Origin: Nitrospiraceae bacterium
Lineage (GTDB): Bacteria; Nitrospirota; Nitrospiria; Nitrospirales; Nitrospiraceae
DNA length: 58,985 bases
NCBI GenBank assembly: GCA_013140715.1
Contig: JABFSG010000012.1
Location: forward strand, 1-58,985
Direction of reading: 5' to 3'
Positions 8,609-17,651 of the stretch are shown piece by piece (the first letter of the stretch is position 1; every line of letters starts with the position of its first letter). The notes below the pieces were generated by a model. That model saw nothing but the letters and a program-made list of their open reading frames with translations, searched no databases and was not told the DNA's origin. The position numbers and the translations under genes were made by a program.

Positions 8609-11600
8609 GTGCGGACCGATAAGAAATCCCTTCAAAAAACCGATAAAAAGATCCCATCCCGAACACACAATCGGGGTGTTGTCGGCTATAGCAAGAAAAG
8701 CGCCCTTCTTGAGGAAGCCATTACCCATATGAACACCGGCAAATACGGCCGGTCTTCCACTGCATTAAAGCAGCTGCTCGCACTCGATCCTCAGAACACA
8801 GAAGCACGACGACTCTTTGCCACATTGCATCTACGATTGGGTAGTCTTGTCACGGCTCGGCAAGCATTTGAATCCCTCGCCAAAGAAGCAATCGAGCGAC
8901 AAGACTTCTGGTTAGCCGAATCCTTGTTGCGTGAATATTTAGTCGCCGGACCCCGTTGCATCCCGTTCCTCGAACTCTTGGCCCATGTGCATGAGGTCAA
9001 AGGAGATGCCGTTGCTGCTGTGACTGAATTGGGCAAGGCAATCGACATTCTCCTCGAGGATCCAGACTCTGAAAACCCCAAGAAACCTTCTCAGCTCTAT
9101 ACCAAAGTGAGAGAACTTGCACCGGCCAGCTCTGTAGCCTGTCAGCTTGCTTCTCTCTTCGATATACAAACAGGCGAGCTTCTCGTATCTCGCCCGTTGG
9201 CTCCTGCCGCAGCAGAGTCCCTGGAAGAAGTGCGTATCTCGCAGCCCAAGGGAGAGATCTCCGCTACCGCTGAAGAATCCAACCCCTTTGATGTGATGCC
9301 GTGGGAACAGCCGGATGGGGCGCTTTCACGTCACGAAATTCTGCCACCCCCTTTATCGAACTCCGTCATCGAATCGTTCGATACTCCAGAGGCTGTGGTA
9401 GACCCAGCACTAGTCGGTCTACTCCCACAGGAACTCGACATCCCTACGTCCGAATCAACTGGGCCAATCCAGGATGCCAATCGCTTCGTCCATGAGACGG
9501 CACCATCCAAATTGCCCGAGCCCCCGCTTCCATTGAACGGAGATCGCCATGATCGGACAGGTGATTCGATCGTCGAATTTTCGACCTTTGCGGATGAGCA
9601 GCGCGCCCCTAACTCCTCAGAGGAATATCGAGTGGATGACGGAGGCGGTGAATCCGTTCTTGCCCCACCCACTACCTCTCAACCTGAGCCTGTATCGGAC
9701 CAGTTAGCAAGTCGAGCTCCCACGCCCGATCTGACGGAACCGACGGTGTCGATCTTTGCCGTAGCACCTTCGACAAGCCCGGCGGAGCTTCCAGAGCCTG
9801 AAACTACAACTCTGTCTGCTACTCCTGAACCTGTATCGGACCAACTGGCGACTCGAGCCCCGACGCCCGATCTGACGGAACCGACGGTGCCAATCTTTGC
9901 CGTAGCACCCTCAACAAGCCCGGCGGAGCTTCCAGAGCCTGAAACTACAACTCTGTCTGCTACTCCTGAACCTGTAACCCAGCTGTCGGAATCTAGCGAA
10001 TCGATCTTTTCGACAGAACCGCCACCAAGTCTCGCGGAATTTCCTGAACCAGAAGTTCCACCCTCATCCACCGCCGATGCGTCACCCACGGCCCCACTTT
10101 CATGGAACAACATATTCGACGGCGCATGGAAGTTTGCCGCAGGAACGTTATCGTCGAGTTCGCCTGCCGCATTATCCAAGCCCTATGCGAGCTTACAGGA
10201 TGCGAGGGAATTGGAACCGGTTCAACCAGAATCAGACCTCTCCGCCCCATCCAGTACAATAACTTCTGGCCTGCCAGTTTCATTCAGCGATCCCGACTCC
10301 AAACCCGACTCTTTACCATCGCCTGATCCTTCGATTGTGAGTGGATCGATTGAAAGAGCAAATGCGATCGAAGAGGTCGATCTCCTATCCCCGACACCAG
10401 CCCTTAGTTCGGAAGAGCCCTCGCTGATAGAGGCGCCGTCGGTTTTTGCGAGTGAAGCCCAGAGCTCCATTAATGTGGACCTTCCGGTGCCACCTCTGCC
10501 GGAATCGGTCGAACCAGCTCGAAATTCTGAACCGGTTACCACAGGGCAACGTGAAATACCCATCACACTGCTTAAGGACGCGGAGGCGCCTCCTCTCCCC
10601 GCAATGCAAAGTGATGCGCCATCGGCTTCGCCTAGCTCGATAGATACATCGGCGCAATGGAGCACTGGCGAGGTCGCGGTTCAGCCACATCGCCAGCTCG
10701 AAAAGAAAAGACAATGGGACAAGGAGAAGGGAGACGCTCCAGTCGGTCAGCTGACACCACTACCGGTGATTGAGGAATCTTCTAAATCAGTTGCCGAACT
10801 GTCTCGTACCGGCGGGTGGGAGACCGCTCCCGCAGGTGCAGTCACTCCGGTCGTTGAAATGGTAGCCCCGATCACAGAGAAGCCTGTTCTTGAGGAAGAT
10901 ACGAGACCGGAATGGATTCGTGAGAGTGAATCGATCACCTTTATGGATTCCCCCCTACCCTCTTCCTCCACGTGGCAGGACCCCGGTGCCGAAACCACTC
11001 ATTTGAGGCCAGAACCTGAGTTCTCTGTTGCTGCCTCGGCTGTTGATGTGCTTTTTGACTCAACGGAACATAAACACCAAGTTCACACACAGGATCGTGT
11101 CGCGACGCCAAGATCCCGCCCTCGGCTTGCCACACGAATGGCTCGTATCCGCATCGGCATCTCCTCATTTATCGGGACCTGTTTTTCAACGACACGATCG
11201 ATCGTCCTGCTGTGTGTCGGGTTAGCCCTCTCCTCTGTGGCACTGGTGGCAGTCAGCATCGGGGCAATTGGATTGGCCTGGATCATAATGGAAGCGCCCC
11301 CCTCGTCGGTCTATCACGATCTAACAGTCAGCCCTCCCCAGGCGCTGACCGATTCAAGAAAAAACGGATATTTCTTGCTGCTCGGCTTCGACGCCTCTGC
11401 AGAGCAGAATCCGCTCCAAGTTGGTTACGAGCGTAAGACTGAAGGAAGCGATCCCCAAGCTGCACATAGCTGCATGCTCGGTGATACGGAAAAAGGAACG
11501 ACAATCAATGGAGCCTCCCCCAACGTAGTCCGTGAATGGTTCAGCAGCGCCGACCCAGCGGCGCAGATCGCACTGCAGACCACAGCAGTGCGATCATGGG

Positions 11601-12541
11601 TGACACAAGAATCGCTCGCCCTCAAACGTTACCAACAATGGCTTCCGATGGCGTTTGAAGATGCCGGATATGGACAAATCCTGAGCCCGAACTGCGACCG
11701 CATTTTGCTGGCTCATCGGCTGTACTTGGCAGAAGGGTTTGCGCAGGGTATCAACACCGGCCTCGAGCGGCTGGAAACCGATATGGGATCTTGGCGCGTT
11801 GTGCTGGAACAGTCCAAGACCTTGATGGTAAAGATGCTGGCAACGACGGCAGTCCGGGACAATATTGCGCTCGCATCCGGGCTCTTGATTCGGCAGAGCC
11901 TCGATGGAGATGCAGTCGGTCGTCTCGGCAAGATTGTCCGCCCTCTGGATCCGGTTGAGTTATCTCTCCGTTGGCCGATGCAAAGCCATCTCGCGTGGGG
12001 GACGAAGTCCGTGACGATGGCCTTGAAAAATGACAAGAATGGCGAGCGTCCTCTTCACGTTGCCTTGGCGGCCGCAATGCCCCTTCCTGTACAGCGGCGA
12101 TCCAACGCCTATGCTGACTATTACGAGGCGGCGAGTAAATCTGTGGCGGAAGGACGCTATACCAACTTGCCAAAACTGTCCAGTTTCATTCGGACTCCCG
12201 CTACCAGCACATTGGACTATTTGGCAAATCCGATCGAACACATCCTCGGAATTGAACCCCTCCCATCATGGGATCCCTACGTTGGACGTATCGTGGAGAC
12301 CGATGCACGGCTTCGTCTCGCGAGCCTGCAGATCTGGATCAGACGAGGGGCACAAGAAGAAAATGTGCTCGCGCGCCTCGCAAAAGCAGGGCAGGCCCTC
12401 TACGATCCCTTTACTGGCCTTCCCATGCTGCTCGATCAACAGAAGGGTATGATGTATAGCGTCGGGCCAGACGGCAAGGATCAGGATGGCGATTCCCTGC
12501 GCGATATCGCCGCAACCATCCCCAAGCTCAATCGGTCGTGA
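8609..12541 (+). CDS. 1310-aa TPR protein with one membrane span and an exported C-terminal domain
   Basis: I do not recognise a named family for the whole protein. Residues about 25-185 form TPR-like helical repeats (HMNTGKYGRSSTALKQLLAL). Residues about 195-850 are Pro/Ser/Glu/Thr-rich and probably disordered, with a duplicated 47-residue unit. One membrane span (about 865-893) is followed by roughly 400 residues predicted outside the cytoplasm. The extreme C-terminus carries DPFTGLP and MYSVGPDGKDQDGD, wording also seen near the ends of GspG-type pseudopilins and some secretion-associated proteins. GTG start with AAGG upstream. A RpoN promoter and the divergent secretin suggest an envelope or secretion role; this is inference. 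Confidence 0.8.
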   Translation: MRTDKKSLQKTDKKIPSRTHNRGVVGYSKKSALLEEAITHMNTGKYGRSSTALKQLLALDPQNTEARRLFATLHLRLGSLVTARQAFESLAKEAIERQDFWLAESLLREYLVAGPRCIPFLELLAHVHEVKGDAVAAVTELGKAIDILLEDPDSENPKKPSQLYTKVRELAPASSVACQLASLFDIQTGELLVSRPLAPAAAESLEEVRISQPKGEISATAEESNPFDVMPWEQPDGALSRHEILPPPLSNSVIESFDTPEAVVDPALVGLLPQELDIPTSESTGPIQDANRFVHETAPSKLPEPPLPLNGDRHDRTGDSIVEFSTFADEQRAPNSSEEYRVDDGGGESVLAPPTTSQPEPVSDQLASRAPTPDLTEPTVSIFAVAPSTSPAELPEPETTTLSATPEPVSDQLATRAPTPDLTEPTVPIFAVAPSTSPAELPEPETTTLSATPEPVTQLSESSESIFSTEPPPSLAEFPEPEVPPSSTADASPTAPLSWNNIFDGAWKFAAGTLSSSSPAALSKPYASLQDARELEPVQPESDLSAPSSTITSGLPVSFSDPDSKPDSLPSPDPSIVSGSIERANAIEEVDLLSPTPALSSEEPSLIEAPSVFASEAQSSINVDLPVPPLPESVEPARNSEPVTTGQREIPITLLKDAEAPPLPAMQSDAPSASPSSIDTSAQWSTGEVAVQPHRQLEKKRQWDKEKGDAPVGQLTPLPVIEESSKSVAELSRTGGWETAPAGAVTPVVEMVAPITEKPVLEEDTRPEWIRESESITFMDSPLPSSSTWQDPGAETTHLRPEPEFSVAASAVDVLFDSTEHKHQVHTQDRVATPRSRPRLATRMARIRIGISSFIGTCFSTTRSIVLLCVGLALSSVALVAVSIGAIGLAWIIMEAPPSSVYHDLTVSPPQALTDSRKNGYFLLLGFDASAEQNPLQVGYERKTEGSDPQAAHSCMLGDTEKGTTINGASPNVVREWFSSADPAAQIALQTTAVRSWVTQESLALKRYQQWLPMAFEDAGYGQILSPNCDRILLAHRLYLAEGFAQGINTGLERLETDMGSWRVVLEQSKTLMVKMLATTAVRDNIALASGLLIRQSLDGDAVGRLGKIVRPLDPVELSLRWPMQSHLAWGTKSVTMALKNDKNGERPLHVALAAAMPLPVQRRSNAYADYYEAASKSVAEGRYTNLPKLSSFIRTPATSTLDYLANPIEHILGIEPLPSWDPYVGRIVETDARLRLASLQIWIRRGAQEENVLARLAKAGQALYDPFTGLPMLLDQQKGMMYSVGPDGKDQDGDSLRDIAATIPKLNRS
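9689..9970 (+). repeat. Two tandem 141-bp units inside the 1310-aa gene
   Basis: The unit starting CCTGTATCGGACCA at 9689 recurs at 9830, and a third partial start (CCTGTA) follows at 9971. Each unit is 141 bp, or 47 codons, and encodes PTPDLTEP, IFAVAPSTSPAELPEPE and TTTLSATPEPV. The copies differ at only a few bases, pointing to recent duplication or ongoing copy-number change. The period keeps the frame. Confidence 0.9.
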
Positions 12542-12696
12542 ACGAAAACAGCCGCCGCCTCTCCCTACCTCAATTCAAGCAATACACCAGGTTCTTTCGC
12601 GGTTAAAGACTTCCGGTTCCTCCGACCTCTCCTCTGTCCGGATAAACCAAATACACAAGCTAGGCTGAACAGCACGATCCTGGCCTCTCTACTTGC

Positions 12697-12725
12697 TTGA
12701 CACTGCCTCTGGTATTCCACAGAAT
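12697..12725 (+). promoter_or_regulatory. Candidate promoter of the amidohydrolase
   Basis: TTGACA at 12697-12702, a perfect -35, is followed after 17 bases by CAGAAT at 12720-12725. The predicted start lies about 25 bases upstream of the ATG at 12758. The rest of the gap from 12542 shows no gene. Confidence 0.45.
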
Positions 12726-12757
12726 CACCCACAGAGCTGCGCAGAGGACGATTGGCT

Positions 12758-14242
12758 ATGGCCCCTCCACAACACCCCGCTTGGAAGAACCTCGCAGTTC
12801 ACCAAGGAAAGACCTTTTGCTCCGCGGTACCGACTCAGATCGTCTCGAACGAGGAGTTTGTACCCTTCCGCCAGACTGCAGACCAAGCCCGCGTCGAACA
12901 GATCGCCGCGGCGATAATTGAACAGTCCGCCGAACGGCGAGGCCTCACCCGCAGAGACTTTCTCAAAACGACTGGTGGAATGGCCGGGGCCTTGCTGGCG
13001 ATGAACTCGGTCTTCGGACGATTCTTCGACGTTGGAGATATCGAATTGTTCGAATCAACGGCCTTTGCGGAACAGCAGGGGGCGCCCTATTTCATCTTCG
13101 ACGTGCAAACTCATTATGTCGGGTCTCACTACGACCCTACGGATACGGAAAACCATCGCAAAGGGGGCGTATCCAAACAGGCGCTGTTGTCTCTGCGCCG
13201 CCGCATTCGCGAAGCAGGGCTCAACCCAAAGCTGGCAGAAGATACAGGTACGCTCGACGATCTTTCCTGGCGCAATTTCGTGAAAGAAGTCTTTCTCGAT
13301 AGTGAAACGACGATCGGACTGATCAGTACACCTCCAGGGCCCTATCCGCAAGAAGCCGTCGTGCCGCCACGCGAGATGGCGCATATTCGCGACGAAATAA
13401 ATCGGGTTGCCGGATCACAGCGCATGTTGGCCCATGGATTGGTCACGCCGCAGCTTGGCAAAACGGATCTCGACTTTATGGCTATGCAGGCGGAAACACT
13501 CAAAGTCGAGGCCTGGAAGTGCTACACCGGTTCTTGTCCACCGGGATTCGACCGTGGCTGGTGGATGGACGATGAGCGGATTGCCTACCCCATGTTGGAA
13601 CAGGCGCGCAAGCTCAACGTGAAGCGGATTTGTGTCCACAAGGGACTGCCGCTCGGCCCCGTACCGGACTACAACCACCCAAAGGACTTGATCAAGGCGG
13701 CCAAGGACTTTCCCGACATCGACTTTCTGGTCTACCACTCGGGGCTCAAGAACACGGCCGGCATGAAGGATCTAGCGATCAAAACCGGCGAGATCCCCTG
13801 GACGAGCGAGTTCTGCCGCATGAAACAGCAAGAACCGAGGATCGGCAATATTTATATGGAGCTCGGTTCGACCTTCGCTCAGCTTGTGACAACTCAGCCG
13901 TCGACCTGTGCCCATCTGTTGGGGCAGATCATCCAGACCTTCGGCGCCGACCATGTGCTTTGGGGAACCGACTCGATTTGGTACGGGACGCCTCAATGGC
14001 AGATCGAGGCATTCAGGCGATTTCAGATTCCCGATCAGCTGATCGAGGCTCATCGCTATCAGTCCCTCACACGACAGGTGAAGGAACAGATCTTTGGACT
14101 CAACGCCGCCAGAATTTTCGGGGTCGACGTGAAAGCCAAACGGCATGAGGTGTCCAAAGATGCGCTGGGCCAAATCAGAATGAGTTATCTCGAAGAAGGA
14201 CCGGAGCCGAGTCACCGAGTGTATGGGTGGGTAGCGGGGTGA
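12758..14242 (+). CDS. Tat-type metal-dependent amidohydrolase (amidohydrolase 2 family)
   Basis: TIM-barrel hydrolase of the amidohydrolase_2/ACMSD-like group, 494 residues, substrate unknown. A twin-arginine motif (TRRDFLK, Arg 65-66) precedes the hydrophobic stretch GGMAGALLAMNSVFG, so it is probably exported folded. Metal-site candidates are FDVQTHYVGSHYD near residue 110, VHKGLP near 295, VYHSG near 325, and the C-terminal LWGTDSIWYG. The motif sits unusually deep, after about 60 residues. ATG 12758 with GAGGAC upstream is preferred to the TTG two codons earlier. Confidence 0.82.
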   Translation: MAPPQHPAWKNLAVHQGKTFCSAVPTQIVSNEEFVPFRQTADQARVEQIAAAIIEQSAERRGLTRRDFLKTTGGMAGALLAMNSVFGRFFDVGDIELFESTAFAEQQGAPYFIFDVQTHYVGSHYDPTDTENHRKGGVSKQALLSLRRRIREAGLNPKLAEDTGTLDDLSWRNFVKEVFLDSETTIGLISTPPGPYPQEAVVPPREMAHIRDEINRVAGSQRMLAHGLVTPQLGKTDLDFMAMQAETLKVEAWKCYTGSCPPGFDRGWWMDDERIAYPMLEQARKLNVKRICVHKGLPLGPVPDYNHPKDLIKAAKDFPDIDFLVYHSGLKNTAGMKDLAIKTGEIPWTSEFCRMKQQEPRIGNIYMELGSTFAQLVTTQPSTCAHLLGQIIQTFGADHVLWGTDSIWYGTPQWQIEAFRRFQIPDQLIEAHRYQSLTRQVKEQIFGLNAARIFGVDVKAKRHEVSKDALGQIRMSYLEEGPEPSHRVYGWVAG

Positions 14243-14295
14243 GAAGGAGGTGCTCGATGGACGTGCGCGGTCAGAACGACCCGAGCACCTTCTTC
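14243..14295. promoter_or_regulatory. Hairpin between amidohydrolase and AIM24-like gene
   Basis: GAAGGAGGTGCTCG (14243-14256) pairs with CGAGCACCTTCTTC (14282-14295) at 13 of 14 positions plus one G-T wobble, with a 25-base loop. It begins immediately after the amidohydrolase stop. There is no T-run after it, so it may be an mRNA-stabilising or processing hairpin rather than a terminator. Confidence 0.55.
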
Positions 14296-14332
14296 AGTGG
14301 GAATATGATTATAGGAAAAGGAGACGGTAAGG

Positions 14333-15016
14333 ATGAAAAGCGAAATATTATATCCAGGGGCGTTTCCCATGGTTCGAGTGGAATTGGCAGCTGGCGAGAA
14401 CATCAAGGCTGAGTCGGGCGCGATGGTAGCTTGTTCTCCAACCATCGACATTGAAAGCAAGATGGAAGGTGGCTTTCTCGGAGCTCTCTCCCGAAAGTTT
14501 CTGACAGGCGAGAAATTCTTCTTTCAGACATTACGTGCCAGCCGAGGCCCTGGCGAAGCCCTGCTGGCGCCGACGGTGCCGGGAGAAATTGCCATTTTGG
14601 AACTCGACGGCGTGAACGAGTATATGGTGCAAAAAGACGGATTCCTCGCCGGCGCCGACGCGATCGTCATCGAAAGCCAGATGCAGAGCATGAGCCGAGG
14701 GTTACTGGGCGGGGAGGGCTTCTTCATTCTGAAAATCAGCGGGAAGGGGATGCTCGTCCTGAACAGTTTCGGAGCCATTCATAAAATCGAATTGAAACCC
14801 AACCAGGAATATATCGTGGATAATAGTCATCTGGTAGCCTGGTCTACGACGACCTCCTACAACATCGAAAAAGCCACTTCCGGTTGGGTGGCAAGTTTCA
14901 CCTCGGGCGAAGGGTTTGTCTGTCGGTTCCGGGGACCGGGACTCGTGTACATTCAAAGCCGGAATCCGGGAAGTTTCGGAGCGTGGATCAGGCAGTTCAT
15001 CCCGGTCTCTGAATAA
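14333..15016 (+). CDS. TIGR00266/AIM24 family protein
   Basis: Beta-rich cytosolic protein of the family related to mitochondrial AIM24; biochemical role unknown. Recognised by the N-terminal pattern VRVELAAGENIKAESGAMV, then GGFLGALSRKFLTGEKFFFQ, and the late GGEGFFILKISGKG and GEGFVCRFRGPG strands. The 227-residue length is usual. AAAGGAGA upstream of the ATG is a good ribosome-binding site. Followed by M48 protease and phosphodiesterase genes in the same direction. Confidence 0.88.
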   Translation: MKSEILYPGAFPMVRVELAAGENIKAESGAMVACSPTIDIESKMEGGFLGALSRKFLTGEKFFFQTLRASRGPGEALLAPTVPGEIAILELDGVNEYMVQKDGFLAGADAIVIESQMQSMSRGLLGGEGFFILKISGKGMLVLNSFGAIHKIELKPNQEYIVDNSHLVAWSTTTSYNIEKATSGWVASFTSGEGFVCRFRGPGLVYIQSRNPGSFGAWIRQFIPVSE

Positions 15017-15017
15017 G

Positions 15018-15112
15018 GGGGATAGAGGGATATAGAGGTAGAGGGATAAAGGAATGGATCAATGAGTGACGAGACCACATTATCTCTTTGTCCCCTTACC
15101 CCGGTTACCCCG
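15018..15112. repeat. Low-complexity symmetric sequence, GGGATA/CCCTTACCCC words
   Basis: A purine-rich run of GGGATAGAGGGATAT type words (about 15018-15053) is mirrored by a pyrimidine-rich run with CTCTTTGTCCCC and CCCCTTACCCC (about 15084-15112). Complementarity is partial. It fills the gap before the M48 gene and shares wording with the heptamers at 1-28. Confidence 0.5.
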
Positions 15113-15114
15113 CT

Positions 15115-16248
15115 ATGAGCCCCAACGCCCTCTGCTTCGGTGACGAGTTTCCTGCCGCCGGTGCGCCCTGTTTCGTGCAGGTCGACACGGGGGGACTGAC
15201 GATCGCCTTCGAGTCTGATGAGGGCGACGGCGTACGAGAGGCCACACAATTTTCTGCGCTCACAGTCTCGGCTGGCGGAATCGACCACGACCACCTCGTC
15301 GTGAAATGGAACAACATTCGGGGCGAGCGGACCCTGTATCTGAAAAATCCCGATGTGATTCGGGCTTTTCGGGAAGCGGTCCCCGATCACCTCGATGCTC
15401 CGTTGGCACAGGTTGCAGAGCGGGTACGTCAGGTGCGTCAACGGCGCAGGCTGGTCTGGGGCATCGTCGGCGGGGCGATCCTGTCCTCGGTGCTAGGCCT
15501 CTGGTTGGGATCGGATATTTTGGTGGAAGTCGCCGTGAGTCGGATTCCGGTGGAATGGGAACAAAAGCTCGGCGAGTCAGCCTATCGTGATTTTCTCACC
15601 CACCAGGATGTCGTGAAGGAAGGACCAGCTGTTGCGGCAGTTGAGGAAATGACCCATCGCCTGACTGAACAGATTCAGAATAATCCCTATAGCTTTCAAG
15701 TGACGGTGGTGAAGAGCGACGTGATCAATGCCTTTGCCCTACCCGGCGGGTACGTCGTGGTCTTTACGGGGCTCATGAAAAAGGCGGAGAACGGTGAAGA
15801 GGTGGCAGGCGTGTTGAGCCATGAACTGAATCATGTGCTGCAACGGCATGGACTGGAGCGGATCGTCAAAAGTGTTGGCCTACTCACGGCCGTAGCCATT
15901 GTGTTCGGCAATCAACAGGGCCTCATCGGAATGATGAAACAGCTCGGCATCGAACTACTCACCCTCAAGTTCGGCCGGGAGCAGGAGACCGAAGCCGATC
16001 TGAAGGGATTAGAACTGCTCCAGCGGGCGAAGATCGACCCCTCCGGCATGATCCGGTTTTTTGAACGGCTCTCGGAGAAAGGCGAAGGTCGGATGGAATG
16101 GCTCTCGACCCATCCGATGAGCGCTGCCAGGGCCGAACGATTGAAAGGAGAGCTCGCCGCTCTGCCAAAAACATTGCCGGTGCCCTTTACATTTGATTGG
16201 AAACAGGTTCAGGCTTCCCTCGGTTCCCAGCCGGTTGCTGTCCCATGA
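15115..16248 (+). CDS. M48 family zinc metalloprotease, membrane-anchored
   Basis: Zinc endopeptidase of the M48 (HtpX/Oma1/BepA-like) group. The zinc motif HELNH is seen in LSHELNHVLQRHG near residue 240, and the third ligand is probably in EQETEADLKGLELL about 55 residues later. A single membrane helix (IVGGAILSSVLGLWLG, about 120-136) splits a 115-residue N-terminal domain from the protease domain, as in the M48 proteins with an N-terminal PH-like region. ATG 15115 is preferred to an in-frame start at 15088 inside the repeat. Its stop overlaps the next start (ATGA). Likely role is envelope protein quality control. Confidence 0.88.
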   Translation: MSPNALCFGDEFPAAGAPCFVQVDTGGLTIAFESDEGDGVREATQFSALTVSAGGIDHDHLVVKWNNIRGERTLYLKNPDVIRAFREAVPDHLDAPLAQVAERVRQVRQRRRLVWGIVGGAILSSVLGLWLGSDILVEVAVSRIPVEWEQKLGESAYRDFLTHQDVVKEGPAVAAVEEMTHRLTEQIQNNPYSFQVTVVKSDVINAFALPGGYVVVFTGLMKKAENGEEVAGVLSHELNHVLQRHGLERIVKSVGLLTAVAIVFGNQQGLIGMMKQLGIELLTLKFGREQETEADLKGLELLQRAKIDPSGMIRFFERLSEKGEGRMEWLSTHPMSAARAERLKGELAALPKTLPVPFTFDWKQVQASLGSQPVAVP

Positions 16249-16754
16249 CCCGGCGCAAGACCATTCGGATCGGAATAATCACCGATACCCATGGTCTCTT
16301 CGATCCGGCGGTTCGACGATATTTCAAAAATGTCGACCACATTCTCCACGCCGGAGACATCGGCAATCGGTCCGTAATCGAGCAGTTGGAACAAAGCGCT
16401 CCAGTCACAGCTGTCTCAGGCAACGTGGATAACTACGAACAGAGCAGCTTTCCATCCGAGGCAGTACTCGATATAGCAGACCGCCGTTTTGCCATCCGTC
16501 ATATTCTGTACAAGGGCGGGAAGATGACGAAAGAAGGGCAGGCGTTCTTGGAGCGTGAACAGCCAGATGTCTGCATCTTCAGCCATACGCATCAGCCAAA
16601 AACAGAATGGTTCGACAAGCTGCTGCTCTTCAATCCGGGATCGGCAGGTCCGAAGCGGTTCAAACTTCTCCGGGGCATCGGTCTTCTGTATCTCTGTGGT
16701 GCTGAAGTAAAACCGCGTCTCATTTCTTTGGCCGATAGGGCCCGCCACAGCTAG
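16245..16754 (+). CDS. YfcE/MJ0936-type metallophosphodiesterase
   Basis: Calcineurin-like phosphodiesterase, 169 residues. Metal-binding motifs are in order: DTHG (residues about 12-15), HAGDIGN, SGNVDN, and SHTHQP, with the closing FNPGSAG. The family cleaves phosphodiester bonds in vitro; the natural substrate is unclear. ATG at 16245 overlaps the M48 stop by four bases, so translation is probably coupled. Confidence 0.9.
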   Translation: MTRRKTIRIGIITDTHGLFDPAVRRYFKNVDHILHAGDIGNRSVIEQLEQSAPVTAVSGNVDNYEQSSFPSEAVLDIADRRFAIRHILYKGGKMTKEGQAFLEREQPDVCIFSHTHQPKTEWFDKLLLFNPGSAGPKRFKLLRGIGLLYLCGAEVKPRLISLADRARHS

Positions 16755-16788
16755 TGGTATGACGGCGATGATGAATCTCTTCGCAGCC

Positions 16789-16904
16789 AGCTGCGGGGTA
16801 TCCTGCGAAATTCTCCGAAGCCGCACCCTCCTTCGCCAAGGCCATGGAGGGTTCTCCTCGCCTTCATCCTCATAGCAAGCTACAAGGCATTCGGCGAAGA
16901 AGAA
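16789..16904. repeat. Intergenic repeat, copy A
   Basis: This stretch (CTGCGGGGTATCCTGCGAAA, then CCCTCCTTCGCCAAGGC, then TTCTCCTCGCCTTCATCC) matches copy B at 21855-22015 closely. CTCCTTCGCC and the later GGCGAAGAAG are near-complementary and could fold. The rest of the gap to 17001 shows a strong AAGGAGG ribosome-binding site at 16987 but no other gene. Confidence 0.8.
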
Positions 16905-17001
16905 ATAATCTACTTGCAAGAGCCGTCAGTTCAGCTAATGATGGGCTAGGACGCATCCCGATAAAATCTGTGCGCTAAGAAGAATCAAGGAGGTCTTGGT
17001 G

Positions 17002-17517
17002 ATGAATGTAGGGAAGGTCATGATGGTTATAGTTCTCGCGAGTGTCAGCCAGATGGGAATTGCGATGGCCTATGGGAATCCCGACACAGGACCCGGCTGT
17101 GGGTTGGGCAAGCTTGCCTGGGCAGATTTTAAGCGACAAAAGGACATCGCCCCCCAAGTACTCATGGCAACGACGAATGGAACCTTTGGAAGTCAGACGT
17201 TCGGAATTAGTTTTGGGACATCCGGTTGCACAAATGATGGAAAGGTCTGGGCGGAACATAAAACCGAGTTGTTCGTGGCAGCCACGTTTGAAAATCTGGC
17301 AGGGGATATGGCACGCGGGCAAGGAGAACATCTGACTGCGTTGGCAGTATTGCTCGGCGTGCCGACAGACCGTCGGCAGATGTTCAATACGCTGGCGCAA
17401 GCACGCTATCAAGAACTCATAGGTCGTGGCGAAACTTCACCGAGTGCTCTTCTTAAGGCGCTTGATGAGACCATGAAGGAATATCCGGTTGTAGCCGAAG
17501 TCGAGATGGTACGCTAG
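17002..17517 (+). CDS. DUF3015 family exported protein, copy 1
   Basis: Small secreted or periplasmic protein of unknown function, 171 residues. A signal peptide (VMMVIVLASVSQMGIAMA) is followed by the family core: NPDTGPGCGLGKLAW, QVLMATTNGTFGSQTFGIS, SGTSGC-like FGTSGCTNDGK, and a helical C-terminal half ending KEYPVVAEVEM. Two cysteines (GPGCG, SGCTN) may form a disulfide. Start at ATG 17002, eight bases after AAGGAGG; upstream TTG and GTG are in frame but badly spaced. Nearly the same protein follows. Confidence 0.88.
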   Translation: MNVGKVMMVIVLASVSQMGIAMAYGNPDTGPGCGLGKLAWADFKRQKDIAPQVLMATTNGTFGSQTFGISFGTSGCTNDGKVWAEHKTELFVAATFENLAGDMARGQGEHLTALAVLLGVPTDRRQMFNTLAQARYQELIGRGETSPSALLKALDETMKEYPVVAEVEMVR

Positions 17518-17562
17518 CACCTACACGTCGACAGCTATCCCGGGAGCTTATGTATTTTTTGC

Positions 17563-17591
17563 TAAACAATCGCAATGACTTCGGCTATACT
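17563..17591 (+). promoter_or_regulatory. Candidate promoter of DUF3015 copy 2
   Basis: TAAACA (17563-17568) and TATACT (17586-17591) are 17 bases apart, with four and five consensus matches. Transcription would start near 17598, about 50 bases before the ATG at 17652. Suggests copy 2 can be expressed independently of copy 1. Confidence 0.4.
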
Positions 17592-17651
17592 GCACCCTGT
17601 TGTGTCGTGTCGGAACAGTGGTACCTAACCAACTCTAAAGGAGGAGGGCTT

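Noticed and set aside
9679-10179. Long minus-strand open frame opposite the 1310-aa gene (166 codons, Gly/Ser/Val-rich repeats)
   Set aside because: It is the mirror of the low-complexity repetitive spacer on the plus strand; it has no ribosome-binding site and no family likeness.
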